Below are positions 6,087 through 13,067 of a stretch of 25,717 nucleotides of DNA, piece after piece (the stretch's first letter is position 1; each line of letters opens with the position of its first letter). The stretch is taken from NCBI GenBank assembly GCA_910579685.1, contig CAJTVN010000047.1, forward strand, positions 1-25,717, read 5' to 3'. The position numbers and the translations under genes are program-made. Under the pieces are notes generated by a model. It worked only from the letters and a program-made list of their open reading frames with translations, was not told the DNA's origin and made no database searches. Source of the DNA: an uncultured Lachnospiraceae bacterium. GTDB taxonomy: Bacteria; Bacillota; Clostridia; Lachnospirales; Lachnospiraceae.

Positions 6087-7394
6087 TTAGCAGTAGCTGT
6101 TAAACATCATGCCGCTGTATGTACTGGTTTCGTATGGGGCGGCATAGCTGTGGCCGGGATTTTTATAAGCCACCAGAGTCCTCTTGACATATTGCATGGG
6201 ATCAAGAGAAACCTGGCGCGTTTTCTGAAGAATCGAGCTTGTAAAACCCTTGATGGCATTCAGGCTTTCGGTTCCTTTGCCGGCAAGCGTTGAGCTGCGA
6301 AGGGTATCCTTATCCATGGACAGCATACCCTCTTCCCCGCGGGAAATTCCGATTTTTTCGAAATCCTCCTGATAATAGAGAGACATGTGATTCATTTCCT
6401 TGATCAGCCGGTTGCTCAGGGGATACGCTTCCGCATAATGATTCACACTGTGAAGAAAGGAATTGTATCCGGTAATCAGGTTGTTTATGTTTTCGGCCAG
6501 TGAATCCACATCAGCCATAAGTCCGATTTCTGCCGTATCCTGCGGCGAGGCGCTGACGCCCTTTAAATGGATTTCAAACAGATTATCTAATGTGAAATGA
6601 TTGGAGGAAGCGCTCCTGGCCTCACCGTTTACGGTAAACTCCGCATTGGAAGGCGCTGCGGCAATGGAATCGAGGCCGAGATACGATACGCTTCCCTTCT
6701 GGCGGCCGGTATTTCCTGCATCGGACGCATGAAAAATTACGTCCCGGTTATTTTTGAGGCCGGTAGCGGCTGAGGTAAGGCGCAAAGCGGAATTCCCATT
6801 GCCGTCCTCAATCACGTCCGAGCGAAGCCCGATATCGGAATTGTTGATTAACCGGCAAAGCCTCTGCTGGATATCGCGGTTGGTCTCGCCTTCATGTATG
6901 TTGTACTGAAACTCATAGCTTAAATCATTTACGATTACGTCAAAAGAATAGGAGCCTTCGGACAGGGCGATCGGCAGGGACGAAGGAAGAAACCGTCCCA
7001 CATTTGTCTGGCCTGATGCCAGAGCGGTTATTTCTATATGAAAAGAAGGAATCTCCTCATCAGAAAGCTCACCAATGAAAACAGCTTCCGCAAGGTCGCT
7101 GTTGCTGGAGTAAGCCACTTTTTTGTTCAGCATTTCATCTTCGTTGAGGCCGCCTAAGGAAGCGATGGTATTGCGAAGCTGCCTGGCGTTTTCTTTCAGA
7201 TTCACCGCAAATCCCTGGGATGCCCTGCTGGTATCGATCAGATACAGGGGTGAATCCTTGCTCATTTTGACGATGGAATTATAAATGCTTTTCAGTTCGC
7301 CACGCTTGTGCGTATCATACCGGCTGGTGCTCATTGGAGCATAGCTTGACAGATAATGATTGTATACGGTATTGAGCGCTGCACTGTAAGCCAT
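6087..7394 (-). CDS. FliD-like flagellar hook-associated (filament cap) protein
   Basis: The 435-residue protein has FliD-family traits: AEFTVNGEARSASSNHFTLD near 251-270 followed by hydrophobic IHLKGVSA (the conserved VNG...N...L.LKG pattern), a helical segment with SLAENINNLITGYNSFLHSV (298-317) and the typical C-terminal KIGISRGEEGMLSMDKDTL (347-365). FliD caps the growing flagellar filament outside the cell and helps flagellin fold; export is by the flagellar type III system, so no signal peptide is expected. GGGGAGGAG precedes the ATG. It stands alone here, divergent from rpmG, with no flgK, flgL, fliS or flagellin beside it. It is shorter and more divergent than standard FliD, and its N-terminus lacks the usual FliD start, so a FliD-related surface protein is an alternative. 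Confidence 0.65.
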   Translation of the reverse strand: MAYSAALNTVYNHYLSSYAPMSTSRYDTHKRGELKSIYNSIVKMSKDSPLYLIDTSRASQGFAVNLKENARQLRNTIASLGGLNEDEMLNKKVAYSSNSDLAEAVFIGELSDEEIPSFHIEITALASGQTNVGRFLPSSLPIALSEGSYSFDVIVNDLSYEFQYNIHEGETNRDIQQRLCRLINNSDIGLRSDVIEDGNGNSALRLTSAATGLKNNRDVIFHASDAGNTGRQKGSVSYLGLDSIAAAPSNAEFTVNGEARSASSNHFTLDNLFEIHLKGVSASPQDTAEIGLMADVDSLAENINNLITGYNSFLHSVNHYAEAYPLSNRLIKEMNHMSLYYQEDFEKIGISRGEEGMLSMDKDTLRSSTLAGKGTESLNAIKGFTSSILQKTRQVSLDPMQYVKRTLVAYKNPGHSYAAPYETSTYSGMMFNSYC

Positions 7395-7499
7395 AATAAC
7401 TCCTCCCCTCTTCCATGAATTACTAATTAAATTTTATCATGTTGAATCTGTGAATACAAGTGAAAATCCTTACAAAATCAAAATAAAGCGGAAAATGAG
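7395..7499. other. Divergent promoter region between fliD-like gene and rpmG
   Basis: An AT-rich intergenic region. On the minus strand TGA followed by TAAAAT (complement of 7431-7436) could be an extended -10 for the FliD-like gene, with a poor -35 (TTGTAT). No clear sigma-D flagellar promoter is visible. Confidence 0.35.
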
Positions 7500-7528
7500 T
7501 TGACGCAGGAAAAAGGATATGTTATAGT
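7500..7528 (+). promoter_or_regulatory. Sigma-A promoter of the rpmG-secE-nusG unit
   Basis: TTGACG (7500-7505), 17-base spacer, TATAGT (7523-7528). It leaves a leader of about 65 bases before rpmG. Confidence 0.8.
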
Positions 7529-7599
7529 TAACAAACGAGATAAGATACAGGTCTTTTTTTTATGCTCAAAATCCGGTAGAAGAATTGGAGGAATTTAAG

Positions 7600-7749
7600 A
7601 TGCGTACAAGAATTACATTGGCATGTACAGAATGCAAGCAGCGTAACTACAATACGACTAAAGATAAGAAGACTCATCCGGACAGGATGGAGATCAAGAA
7701 GTATTGTAGATTCTGCAGAACTCACACATTGCACAAAGAAACCAAATAA
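7600..7749 (+). CDS. rpmG: 50S ribosomal protein L33, zinc-binding form
   Basis: This is a 49-residue protein of the large ribosomal subunit. It begins MRTRITLACTECKQRNY and carries both CxxC pairs (Cys9/Cys12 and Cys36/Cys39), so it is the zinc-containing C+ form. GGAGG at 7587-7591 fixes the start at 7600. It opens the secE-nusG unit, the usual arrangement in Firmicutes. A sigH-type gene often found upstream in this group is not present here; the upstream neighbour is the divergent FliD-like gene. Confidence 0.95.
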   Translation: MRTRITLACTECKQRNYNTTKDKKTHPDRMEIKKYCRFCRTHTLHKETK

Positions 7750-7776
7750 CTGTAAGGCGGTTGAAAGGAGTAGAGG

Positions 7777-7986
7777 ATGGCGGATTCCGTTAAGAAAGAA
7801 AAGACATCTAAGCCCAGTTTCTTTAAAGGCCTGAAAGTGGAATTTAAGAAAATCGTGTGGCCTGATAAGGATTCCCTTTTAAAGCAGTCTATTGCAGTTG
7901 TCTGTATTTCTATTGTACTTGGAGCGGTCATTGCAATACTTGATTTTGCAATGCAGTATGGTGTGGATTTCCTGACCAGTCTGTAA
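7777..7986 (+). CDS. secE: Preprotein translocase subunit SecE
   Basis: A 69-residue single-span membrane protein of the SecYEG channel. A charged cytoplasmic N-terminus is followed by the conserved amphipathic part FFKGLKVEFKKIVWPDKDSL and one membrane segment (about 37-58, SIAVVCISIVLGAVIAI). Short length is normal for Firmicutes SecE. GAAAGGAG lies ahead of the ATG, and the gene is 27 bases after rpmG and 20 bases before nusG, so the three are co-transcribed. Confidence 0.95.
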   Translation: MADSVKKEKTSKPSFFKGLKVEFKKIVWPDKDSLLKQSIAVVCISIVLGAVIAILDFAMQYGVDFLTSL

Positions 7987-8006
7987 AGTGAGGGTGGAGG
8001 ATTAAT

Positions 8007-8528
8007 ATGGCGGCAGAAGCAAACTGGTATGTAGTGCATACCTATTCAGGGTATGAGAATAAGGTTAAGGCCAATATTGAGAAGACCATTGAGAACAGAC
8101 ATCTGGAAGAGGAGATCCTGGAAGTCAGGGTGCCGATGCAGGATGTGGTGGAAGTAAAAAACGGTGCGAAGAAGACGGTTCAGAAAAAGCTGTTCCCTGG
8201 TTATGTGCTTATCAATATGATAATGAATGATGACACATGGTATGTGGTTCGTAATACCAGGGGAGTTACGGGTTTTGTGGGTCCGGGAAGCAAGCCGGTT
8301 CCTCTCACCGAAGCCGAAATGAAACCTCTCGGAATCAAGACTGAAAATGTTTCTGTCGACTTTGCGGAAGGGGATATGATCGCAGTCGTGTCCGGCGTCT
8401 GGAAGGATACCGTCGGTGTTGTTCAGAGAATGGACTTCGGAAAACAGACGGCCACGATCAATGTGGAGCTGTTCGGAAGGGAAACTCCGGTGGAGATCAG
8501 CTTTGCGGAAGTAAGAAAAATGATATAG
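8007..8528 (+). CDS. nusG: Transcription elongation/antitermination factor NusG
   Basis: The 173-residue protein has an N-terminal NGN domain starting WYVVHTYSGYENKVKANIE, with KLFPGYVLINM and TRGVTGFVG, and a C-terminal KOW domain (GDMIAVVSGVWKDTVGVV, about 120-140). It binds RNA polymerase to modulate pausing and couples transcription to translation through its KOW domain. Length and domain order are standard. It is followed by a 207-base structured leader before rplK. Confidence 0.97.
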   Translation: MAAEANWYVVHTYSGYENKVKANIEKTIENRHLEEEILEVRVPMQDVVEVKNGAKKTVQKKLFPGYVLINMIMNDDTWYVVRNTRGVTGFVGPGSKPVPLTEAEMKPLGIKTENVSVDFAEGDMIAVVSGVWKDTVGVVQRMDFGKQTATINVELFGRETPVEISFAEVRKMI

Positions 8529-8735
8529 TCAGGTATATTTGGATATTTATATGGGAAGCGTGCCGGAACAGGAGCTTCCGTGTAAATATAGAGGAAACTT
8601 AGTAAAGAGTCTGCGGATGCGCTCTGCGGGCTGTGGGAGCAGAACTCCGGCTTCCGGATAGAGATCTGTATCCGGAAAAGGGAAGGATGCGCCATACCAC
8701 AATGCATTTGTTGCATTATTATAGGAGGTGCCACA
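8529..8735 (+). promoter_or_regulatory. Structured leader before rplK (candidate ribosomal protein L1 control site)
   Basis: The 207-base gap holds no gene but several hairpins: a long imperfect stem 8544-8559 with 8574-8588; TTCCGGAT (8652-8659) with ATCCGGAA (8670-8677); and AATGCA (8701-8706) with TGCATT (8712-8717) just ahead of AGGAGG. In other bacteria L1 represses its own L11-L1 operon by binding the mRNA leader. This location fits that role, but I cannot match the L1 site base by base. Confidence 0.45.
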
Positions 8736-9161
8736 ATGGCAAAGAAAGTAGAAGGATACATTAAATTGCAGATCCCTGCTGGTAAAGCTACACCAGCTCC
8801 CCCGGTTGGTCCTGCACTTGGACAGCACGGTGTGAACATTGTTGAATTTACAAAGCAGTTCAACGCGAGAACGGCTGACAAGGGAGACGTGATCATTCCC
8901 GTTGTCATCACGGTATATGCGGACAGAAGCTTCAGTTTTATTACAAAAACTCCCCCTGCTGCAGTACTTCTGAAGAAAGCATGCAATCTGAAGTCCGGTT
9001 CAGCAGCGCCGAACAAGACGAAGGTTGCCACAATTTCCAAAGCCAAGCTTCAGGAGATCGCTGAGATGAAGATGCCTGATTTAAATGCTGCAAGCCTGGA
9101 AGCGGCTATGAGTATGATTGCCGGAACAGCGAGAAGCATGGGTATCACGGTAGAAGACTAA
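8736..9161 (+). CDS. rplK: 50S ribosomal protein L11
   Basis: A 141-residue protein with the hallmark proline-rich N-terminal segment PAPPVGPALGQHGVNI and the C-terminal rRNA-binding domain ending in MIAGTARSMGITVED. L11 forms the GTPase-associated centre on 23S rRNA, the site of thiostrepton action. AGGAGG lies 6 bases before the ATG. rplA follows after 76 bases, the usual pair. Confidence 0.98.
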   Translation: MAKKVEGYIKLQIPAGKATPAPPVGPALGQHGVNIVEFTKQFNARTADKGDVIIPVVITVYADRSFSFITKTPPAAVLLKKACNLKSGSAAPNKTKVATISKAKLQEIAEMKMPDLNAASLEAAMSMIAGTARSMGITVED

Positions 9162-9190
9162 TAACAAATTTGTAGAGAGTGGGAGACAGG

Positions 9191-9208
9191 GGCTGCAAGG
9201 CGGCAGCC
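9191..9208 (+). promoter_or_regulatory. Hairpin between rplK and rplA
   Basis: GGCTGC (9191-9196) pairs with GCAGCC (9203-9208). It lies about 20 bases before the rplA ribosome binding site and has no T tract, so it is more likely a translation or stability element than a terminator. Confidence 0.4.
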
Positions 9209-9237
9209 ATGTCGTTTGAACCATAGGAGGATTCATA

Positions 9238-9927
9238 ATGAAACGTGGAAAGAAATATAAAGAGGCTGCAAAACAGGTAGACCGTACAGTGACGTACGAG
9301 CCTGCGGAGGCCGTGGCTCTGGCAAAGAAAACAGCGGTTGCCAAGTTTGACGAGACAATTGAAGTTCATATCAGAACAGGCTGCGATGGACGTCATGCGG
9401 AGCAGCAGATCCGTGGCGCCGTAGTCCTTCCTAACGGAACCGGTAAGACGGTTAAGGTGCTTGTTTTTGCAAAAGGTGACAAGGTTAACGAGGCGGAAGC
9501 GGCCGGAGCGGATTATGTGGGAGGCGATGAGCTGATTCCCAGGATCCAGAATGACGGATGGCTTGATTTTGACGTGGTTGTGGCTACGCCGGATATGATG
9601 GGCGTTGTAGGCCGCCTTGGTAAGGTTCTCGGACCCAAAGGCCTGATGCCTAACCCGAAAGCGGGAACCGTGACCATGGACGTGACAAAAGCGATCAATG
9701 ATATTAAGGCTGGTAAGATCGAGTACAGACTTGACAAGTCGAACATCATTCATGCGCCTATCGGCAAGGCTTCCTTTGAGGAAGAGAAGCTGCAGGAGAA
9801 CTTCAACACTCTTATGGAGGCAATTGTGAAGGCAAGACCATCGGCATTAAAAGGTCAGTTCCTGAGAAGCATTACGGTTTCTTCGACCATGGGACCTGGT
9901 GTGAAGGTAAGCGTTGCTAAATTCTAA
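9238..9927 (+). CDS. rplA: 50S ribosomal protein L1
   Basis: A 229-residue protein of the L1 stalk, which helps release deacylated tRNA from the E site and in many bacteria represses its own operon. Conserved segments include the start KRGKKYKEAAKQVDR, GADYVGGDELI, the family signature LGKVLGPKGLMPNPKAGTVT and a C-terminal TMGPGVKVS. ATAGGAGG precedes the ATG. A terminator follows, so the rpmG-rplA unit ends here. Confidence 0.98.
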   Translation: MKRGKKYKEAAKQVDRTVTYEPAEAVALAKKTAVAKFDETIEVHIRTGCDGRHAEQQIRGAVVLPNGTGKTVKVLVFAKGDKVNEAEAAGADYVGGDELIPRIQNDGWLDFDVVVATPDMMGVVGRLGKVLGPKGLMPNPKAGTVTMDVTKAINDIKAGKIEYRLDKSNIIHAPIGKASFEEEKLQENFNTLMEAIVKARPSALKGQFLRSITVSSTMGPGVKVSVAKF

Positions 9928-9947
9928 TTAAAACCGGACTAATATAC

Positions 9948-9985
9948 AAAAGCTGTTTCTGTCTTCGGGTGGGAGCGGCTTTTTT
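9948..9985 (+). terminator. Terminator after rplA
   Basis: AAAAGCTGTTTC pairs with GGGAGCGGCTTTT through a stem with some G-T pairs, followed by T6. It separates rplK-rplA from the CapA-like gene. Confidence 0.8.
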
Positions 9986-10078
9986 GTGCAAAAGAGGCAG
10001 AAAGGAAAGTGCTACGTGCACACCTGCCTCAGTGCGATTTCATGGCAGCGCAATTCGTGTGAAGTATGGATTCTGTTA

Positions 10079-10107
10079 TTCAAATTGACTGAAAAATGTG
10101 GTATGCT
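10079..10107 (+). promoter_or_regulatory. Candidate promoter of the CapA-like gene
   Basis: TTCAAA (10079-10084), 17-base spacer, TGG then TATGCT (10102-10107), an extended -10. The predicted transcript start falls at about 10114, on the ATG itself. An alternative is TTGACT (10085-10090) with GAAAAT (10108-10113), which would start even further downstream. Confidence 0.45.
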
Positions 10108-10113
10108 GAAAAT

Positions 10114-11457
10114 ATGAGCAGGAAGAAGAGAGATAACAGGAAAAAAGTAAAACAGAAGAGAGCGAAGAAGCTGACTCCTCTTGGGATCTTTCTGAGGACT
10201 TTTTTTGGCGTGCTGGGAGTGGGATTGTGTGGAATCCTGATTTACAGCTATGTCTTCCGGTCGGGAAGCCGCCCGCAGGGATCCGGAGAATTGGGGGGAG
10301 TGCGGGAGGAGGAAAGCCGGGAAGGCCTTGCTTCCTTTTGGGAAATCATTCCCCAGAAAGAGGATGTCAGGGAGGCCATGCAGCATATTTCACAGGAAAC
10401 GGATACGGATACGGGTATTTATGCGGACGTGCTTGCGGATCCGGAATATATGGCAGCAAACAACATTTATTCCGTGGCGAATAAGACAGACGGGATTGTG
10501 ACTGTGGGCTTTGCCGGAGACATTCTTTTTGATGATGAGTATGCGATGATGGCAAATCTGAAAAAACGGGGGGCTGCCATAGAGAATGCGATTTCACAGC
10601 CGCTTCTTTCCTGCATGCGGGATATGGATATTATGATGCTCAACAATGAATTCCCGTACACAGACAGAGGAACGGCAACGGAAGGGAAGACCTTTACGTT
10701 CCGGGCGGATACTTCCACGGTAAGTTATCTGAGTGATATGGGCGTGGATGTCGTTTCTCTTGCCAATAATCATTCCTATGATTTTGGGGAAGTAGGTCTT
10801 CTGGACAGTCTGGATACGCTGCGGGAGGCGGGAATGCCCTATGTGGGGGCGGGCAGAAACCTGGAAGAGGCCTCCAGGCCTGTGTATTTTATAGCAGGGG
10901 ATATTAAGATTGCCATTGTTTCCGCAACACAGATCGAGCGCCTGGAAAATCCGGATACAAAGGGGGCCACGGAGAGCAGCCCCGGCGTGTTCCGCTGCCT
11001 GAATCCCCAGAGGCTCTGCGAGATGGTGTCCCAGGCAAAGCAGAACAGCGATTTTGTGGTGGTATTTATTCACTGGGGAACGGAGAATGTGACGCAGCCC
11101 GACTGGGCGCAGCTGGATCAGGCGCCCAAGCTTGCCGAAGCGGGAGCGGATCTGATTATTGGAGCCCACCCGCATTGCCTTCAGGGGATTCAATATTATG
11201 GGGAGGTGCCGGTTGTCTATAGCCTTGGAAATTTCTGGTTTAACTCCAAAACCTTGGACACGGGAATAATCCAGGCGGATATTTCCAGGGAAGGAATTCA
11301 GAATCTGAGGTTTATTCCCGCAATCCAGTCGGACTGCAGGACGGATCTGGCCTGTGATGGGGAGAAGGAGCGGATTCTCTCCTATTTGCAGAGCATCTCC
11401 TATGGCGTGACAATTGATTCCCAGGGAAACATTTCCCAGGGAAATATTTCCCCGTAA
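10114..11457 (+). CDS. CapA-like protein with N-terminal membrane anchor (metallophosphatase fold)
   Basis: A 447-residue protein with a very basic start (SRKKRDNRKKVKQKRAKK), one membrane segment (about LGIFLRTFFGVLGVGLCGIL) and an extracellular domain of the CapA/PgsA poly-gamma-glutamate family. Domain motifs in order: VGFAGDILFDD, LNNEFPYTDRG, VSLANNHSYDFG, VFIHWGTEN, IIGAHPHCLQG and VYSLGNFWFN; the Asp, Asn and His residues expected to bind metals are present. No capB or capC partners are near, so poly-gamma-glutamate synthesis is not implied; a role at the cell envelope is inferred. ATG 10114 is preferred; an in-frame ATG at 10096 is possible, and neither has a ribosome binding site. 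The C-terminus carries a short duplication (NISQGNISQGNISP). Confidence 0.85.
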   Translation: MSRKKRDNRKKVKQKRAKKLTPLGIFLRTFFGVLGVGLCGILIYSYVFRSGSRPQGSGELGGVREEESREGLASFWEIIPQKEDVREAMQHISQETDTDTGIYADVLADPEYMAANNIYSVANKTDGIVTVGFAGDILFDDEYAMMANLKKRGAAIENAISQPLLSCMRDMDIMMLNNEFPYTDRGTATEGKTFTFRADTSTVSYLSDMGVDVVSLANNHSYDFGEVGLLDSLDTLREAGMPYVGAGRNLEEASRPVYFIAGDIKIAIVSATQIERLENPDTKGATESSPGVFRCLNPQRLCEMVSQAKQNSDFVVVFIHWGTENVTQPDWAQLDQAPKLAEAGADLIIGAHPHCLQGIQYYGEVPVVYSLGNFWFNSKTLDTGIIQADISREGIQNLRFIPAIQSDCRTDLACDGEKERILSYLQSISYGVTIDSQGNISQGNISP

Positions 11458-11470
11458 AATCATTTTTGAG

Positions 11471-11499
11471 TTGACAATACCCCTGTCCTGTGATATTTT
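11471..11499 (+). promoter_or_regulatory. Sigma-A promoter of the rplJ-rplL unit
   Basis: TTGACA (11471-11476), 17-base spacer ending in TGA, and TATTTT (11494-11499). The -35 is perfect and the TG extension supports the weaker -10. It lies directly upstream of the L10 leader. Confidence 0.75.
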
Positions 11500-11504
11500 A
11501 AGTA

Positions 11505-11637
11505 AGGTTATTCTATAACCATGCCGAAGACAGTAGGTGCCCGAAGGTGAAACAGAGGGCGTAAGCGATGCCGCCTACCGAGGAACTGAGTTTATAATAT
11601 CAAACTTTATCCTCCCGGCATTGACCGGGAGTTTTTT
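11505..11637 (+). ncRNA. L10 leader with transcription attenuator
   Basis: The segment with GCCGAAGACAGTAGGTG and GCCTACCGAGGAAC is the conserved core of the ribosomal protein L10 leader, the mRNA site bound by L10(L12) to control rplJ-rplL. It ends in a strong terminator: CTCCCGG (11612-11618) with CCGGGAG (11625-11631) and T6. Binding of the protein complex is expected to favour the terminator. Exact ends of the leader are approximate. Confidence 0.92.
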
Positions 11638-11772
11638 GCTTCGCAGGGGAGTAAGGAAGCTGGCGGCGCTGCCGTCCGGATCCTGCGCGGCGGGCGGGGA
11701 GGGAGTGTCTTTTCCCTGCTTGGTTTATAGGATAAGCTCCTTTCGGCACAAAATCTAAAAGGAGGTAGAAAG
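11638..11772 (+). other. Long spacer between the L10 attenuator and rplJ
   Basis: 135 bases without a gene. The middle is strikingly rich in G and C (about 11660-11705) with many G runs, unlike the surrounding leader. The rplJ ribosome binding site AAAAGGAGG lies at its end. Confidence 0.6.
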
Positions 11773-12339
11773 ATGGCAAAAGTTGAATTGAAACAGCCTG
11801 TCATTGAGGAAATTTCGGCGAACATTAAAGATGCACAGTCTGTCGTTCTTGTTGACTACCGCGGACTCACGGTGGAGCAGGATACAAGGCTCCGCAGACA
11901 GCTTCGCGAGGCGGGAATCACCTACAAGGTTTACAAGAACACCATGATGAACTTCGCATTTAAAGGAACGGACTTTGAAGCGCTCACTCCTTATCTGGAA
12001 GGCCCCAGTGCGGTAGCTATTTCCAATGAGGATGCGACGGCTCCGGCAAGAGTGCTCTGCAATTTTGCGAAGGAAGCAAACAAGCTCGAAATCAAGGGCG
12101 GTGTGGTGGAAGGGATTGCATATGATGCTAAGGGTATCGGCGAGATCGCAAAGATCCCTTCAAGGGAAGAGCTGCTCTCCAAGCTGCTTGGAAGCCTGCA
12201 GTCACCGATCACCAATATGGCACGCGTGCTGAACCAGCTGGCAGAAAAAGGCGGTGCGGCTGCCGCTGCAGCGGCAGCGGAATCTTCCGCTGAGGAAGCT
12301 CCCGCAGCAGAAGAGGCGGCTGAGACTCCTGCAGAGTAA
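11773..12339 (+). CDS. rplJ: 50S ribosomal protein L10
   Basis: A 188-residue protein that anchors L12 dimers to the ribosome stalk. The N-terminal rRNA-binding domain has VVLVDYRGLTV and YKVYKNTMM; the C-terminal helix SPITNMARVLNQLAEKG binds L12. Residues 162-188 are a tail of Ala and Glu that makes it longer than the common 165-175 residues and resembles the L12 hinge. AAAAGGAGG precedes the ATG. It is controlled by the leader upstream and followed 80 bases later by rplL. Confidence 0.97.
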   Translation: MAKVELKQPVIEEISANIKDAQSVVLVDYRGLTVEQDTRLRRQLREAGITYKVYKNTMMNFAFKGTDFEALTPYLEGPSAVAISNEDATAPARVLCNFAKEANKLEIKGGVVEGIAYDAKGIGEIAKIPSREELLSKLLGSLQSPITNMARVLNQLAEKGGAAAAAAAAESSAEEAPAAEEAAETPAE

Positions 12340-12419
12340 TCGGTGCGGACGGCACAAACAGGAAACCTTTCCGTATTCAGGCGGAAATCACAGTATTCTA
12401 ATTAATGGAGGAAATAAAA

Positions 12420-12794
12420 ATGGCAAAATTATCCACTCAGGAATTTATTGACGCTATCAAAGAGTTGACAGTACTGGAATTAAACGATCTGGTAAAGGCA
12501 TGTGAGGAAGAGTTCGGCGTATCTGCAGCGGCAGGTGTCGTGGTTGCAGCTGCAGCGACTGAAGGCCCCGCAGAGGAAGAGAAGACAGAGTTTGATGTTG
12601 AGCTCACAGAAGTTGGACCGAACAAGGTTAAGGTTATCAAGGTTGTTCGTGAGGCTACCGGCCTTGGACTGAAGGAAGCCAAGGATCTTGTTGATTCCGC
12701 TCCGAAGGTACTGAAAGAGGCTGCTACCAAGGAAGAAGCTGAGGAAATCAAGGCTAAGCTGGAAGGCGAAGGCGCTAAAGTTACTCTTAAGTAA
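12420..12794 (+). CDS. rplL: 50S ribosomal protein L7/L12
   Basis: A 124-residue stalk protein that recruits translation GTPases. It has the N-terminal dimerisation part (LSTQEFIDAIKELTVLELND), an Ala-rich hinge and the C-terminal domain with KVKVIKVVREATGLGLKEAK. The start at 12420 follows GGAGG at 12407-12411; the in-frame ATG at 12405 overlaps that site and is rejected. A strong terminator follows. Confidence 0.98.
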   Translation: MAKLSTQEFIDAIKELTVLELNDLVKACEEEFGVSAAAGVVVAAAATEGPAEEEKTEFDVELTEVGPNKVKVIKVVREATGLGLKEAKDLVDSAPKVLKEAATKEEAEEIKAKLEGEGAKVTLK

Positions 12795-12845
12795 TTCGGT
12801 CAGCTGTGAAATGAGCCGTGTATATTGAATAAACTGTGTTTGAAG

Positions 12846-12885
12846 ACCCCGGTCTGTTTGCTCCGTGCAAAGACCGGGGTTTCTG
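12846..12885 (+). terminator. Terminator after rplL
   Basis: ACCCCGGTCT (12846-12855) pairs with AGACCGGGGT (12871-12880); TTGC and GCAA extend the inner stem. The T tract is short, so some read-through into rpoB is possible. Confidence 0.75.
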
Positions 12886-12964
12886 AAATTTGTGACAATG
12901 GAATTGCTGCGAAGAGAGAAGTCTTTTGTTTGCGTTAATATTTTCCAGATAATAAATTTTCTGG

Positions 12965-12993
12965 TTGACTTATTTGCCAATTTGTAGTAGGAT
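12965..12993 (+). promoter_or_regulatory. Candidate sigma-A promoter of rpoBC
   Basis: TTGACT (12965-12970), 17-base spacer, TAGGAT (12988-12993). A GTGCA/TGCAC hairpin (12999-13003 with 13020-13024) would sit at the very 5' end of the transcript. Confidence 0.65.
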
Positions 12994-13067
12994 GGAAAGT
13001 GCACTATTGTGGTGTGTTATGCACATTTGAAGTGGAAGAGTAACATCATTATAAAGAACGGGGTGAA

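Noticed and set aside
7750..7776. Possible tRNA-Trp between rpmG and secE, as in some Firmicutes
   Set aside because: The gap is only 27 bases, too short for a tRNA.
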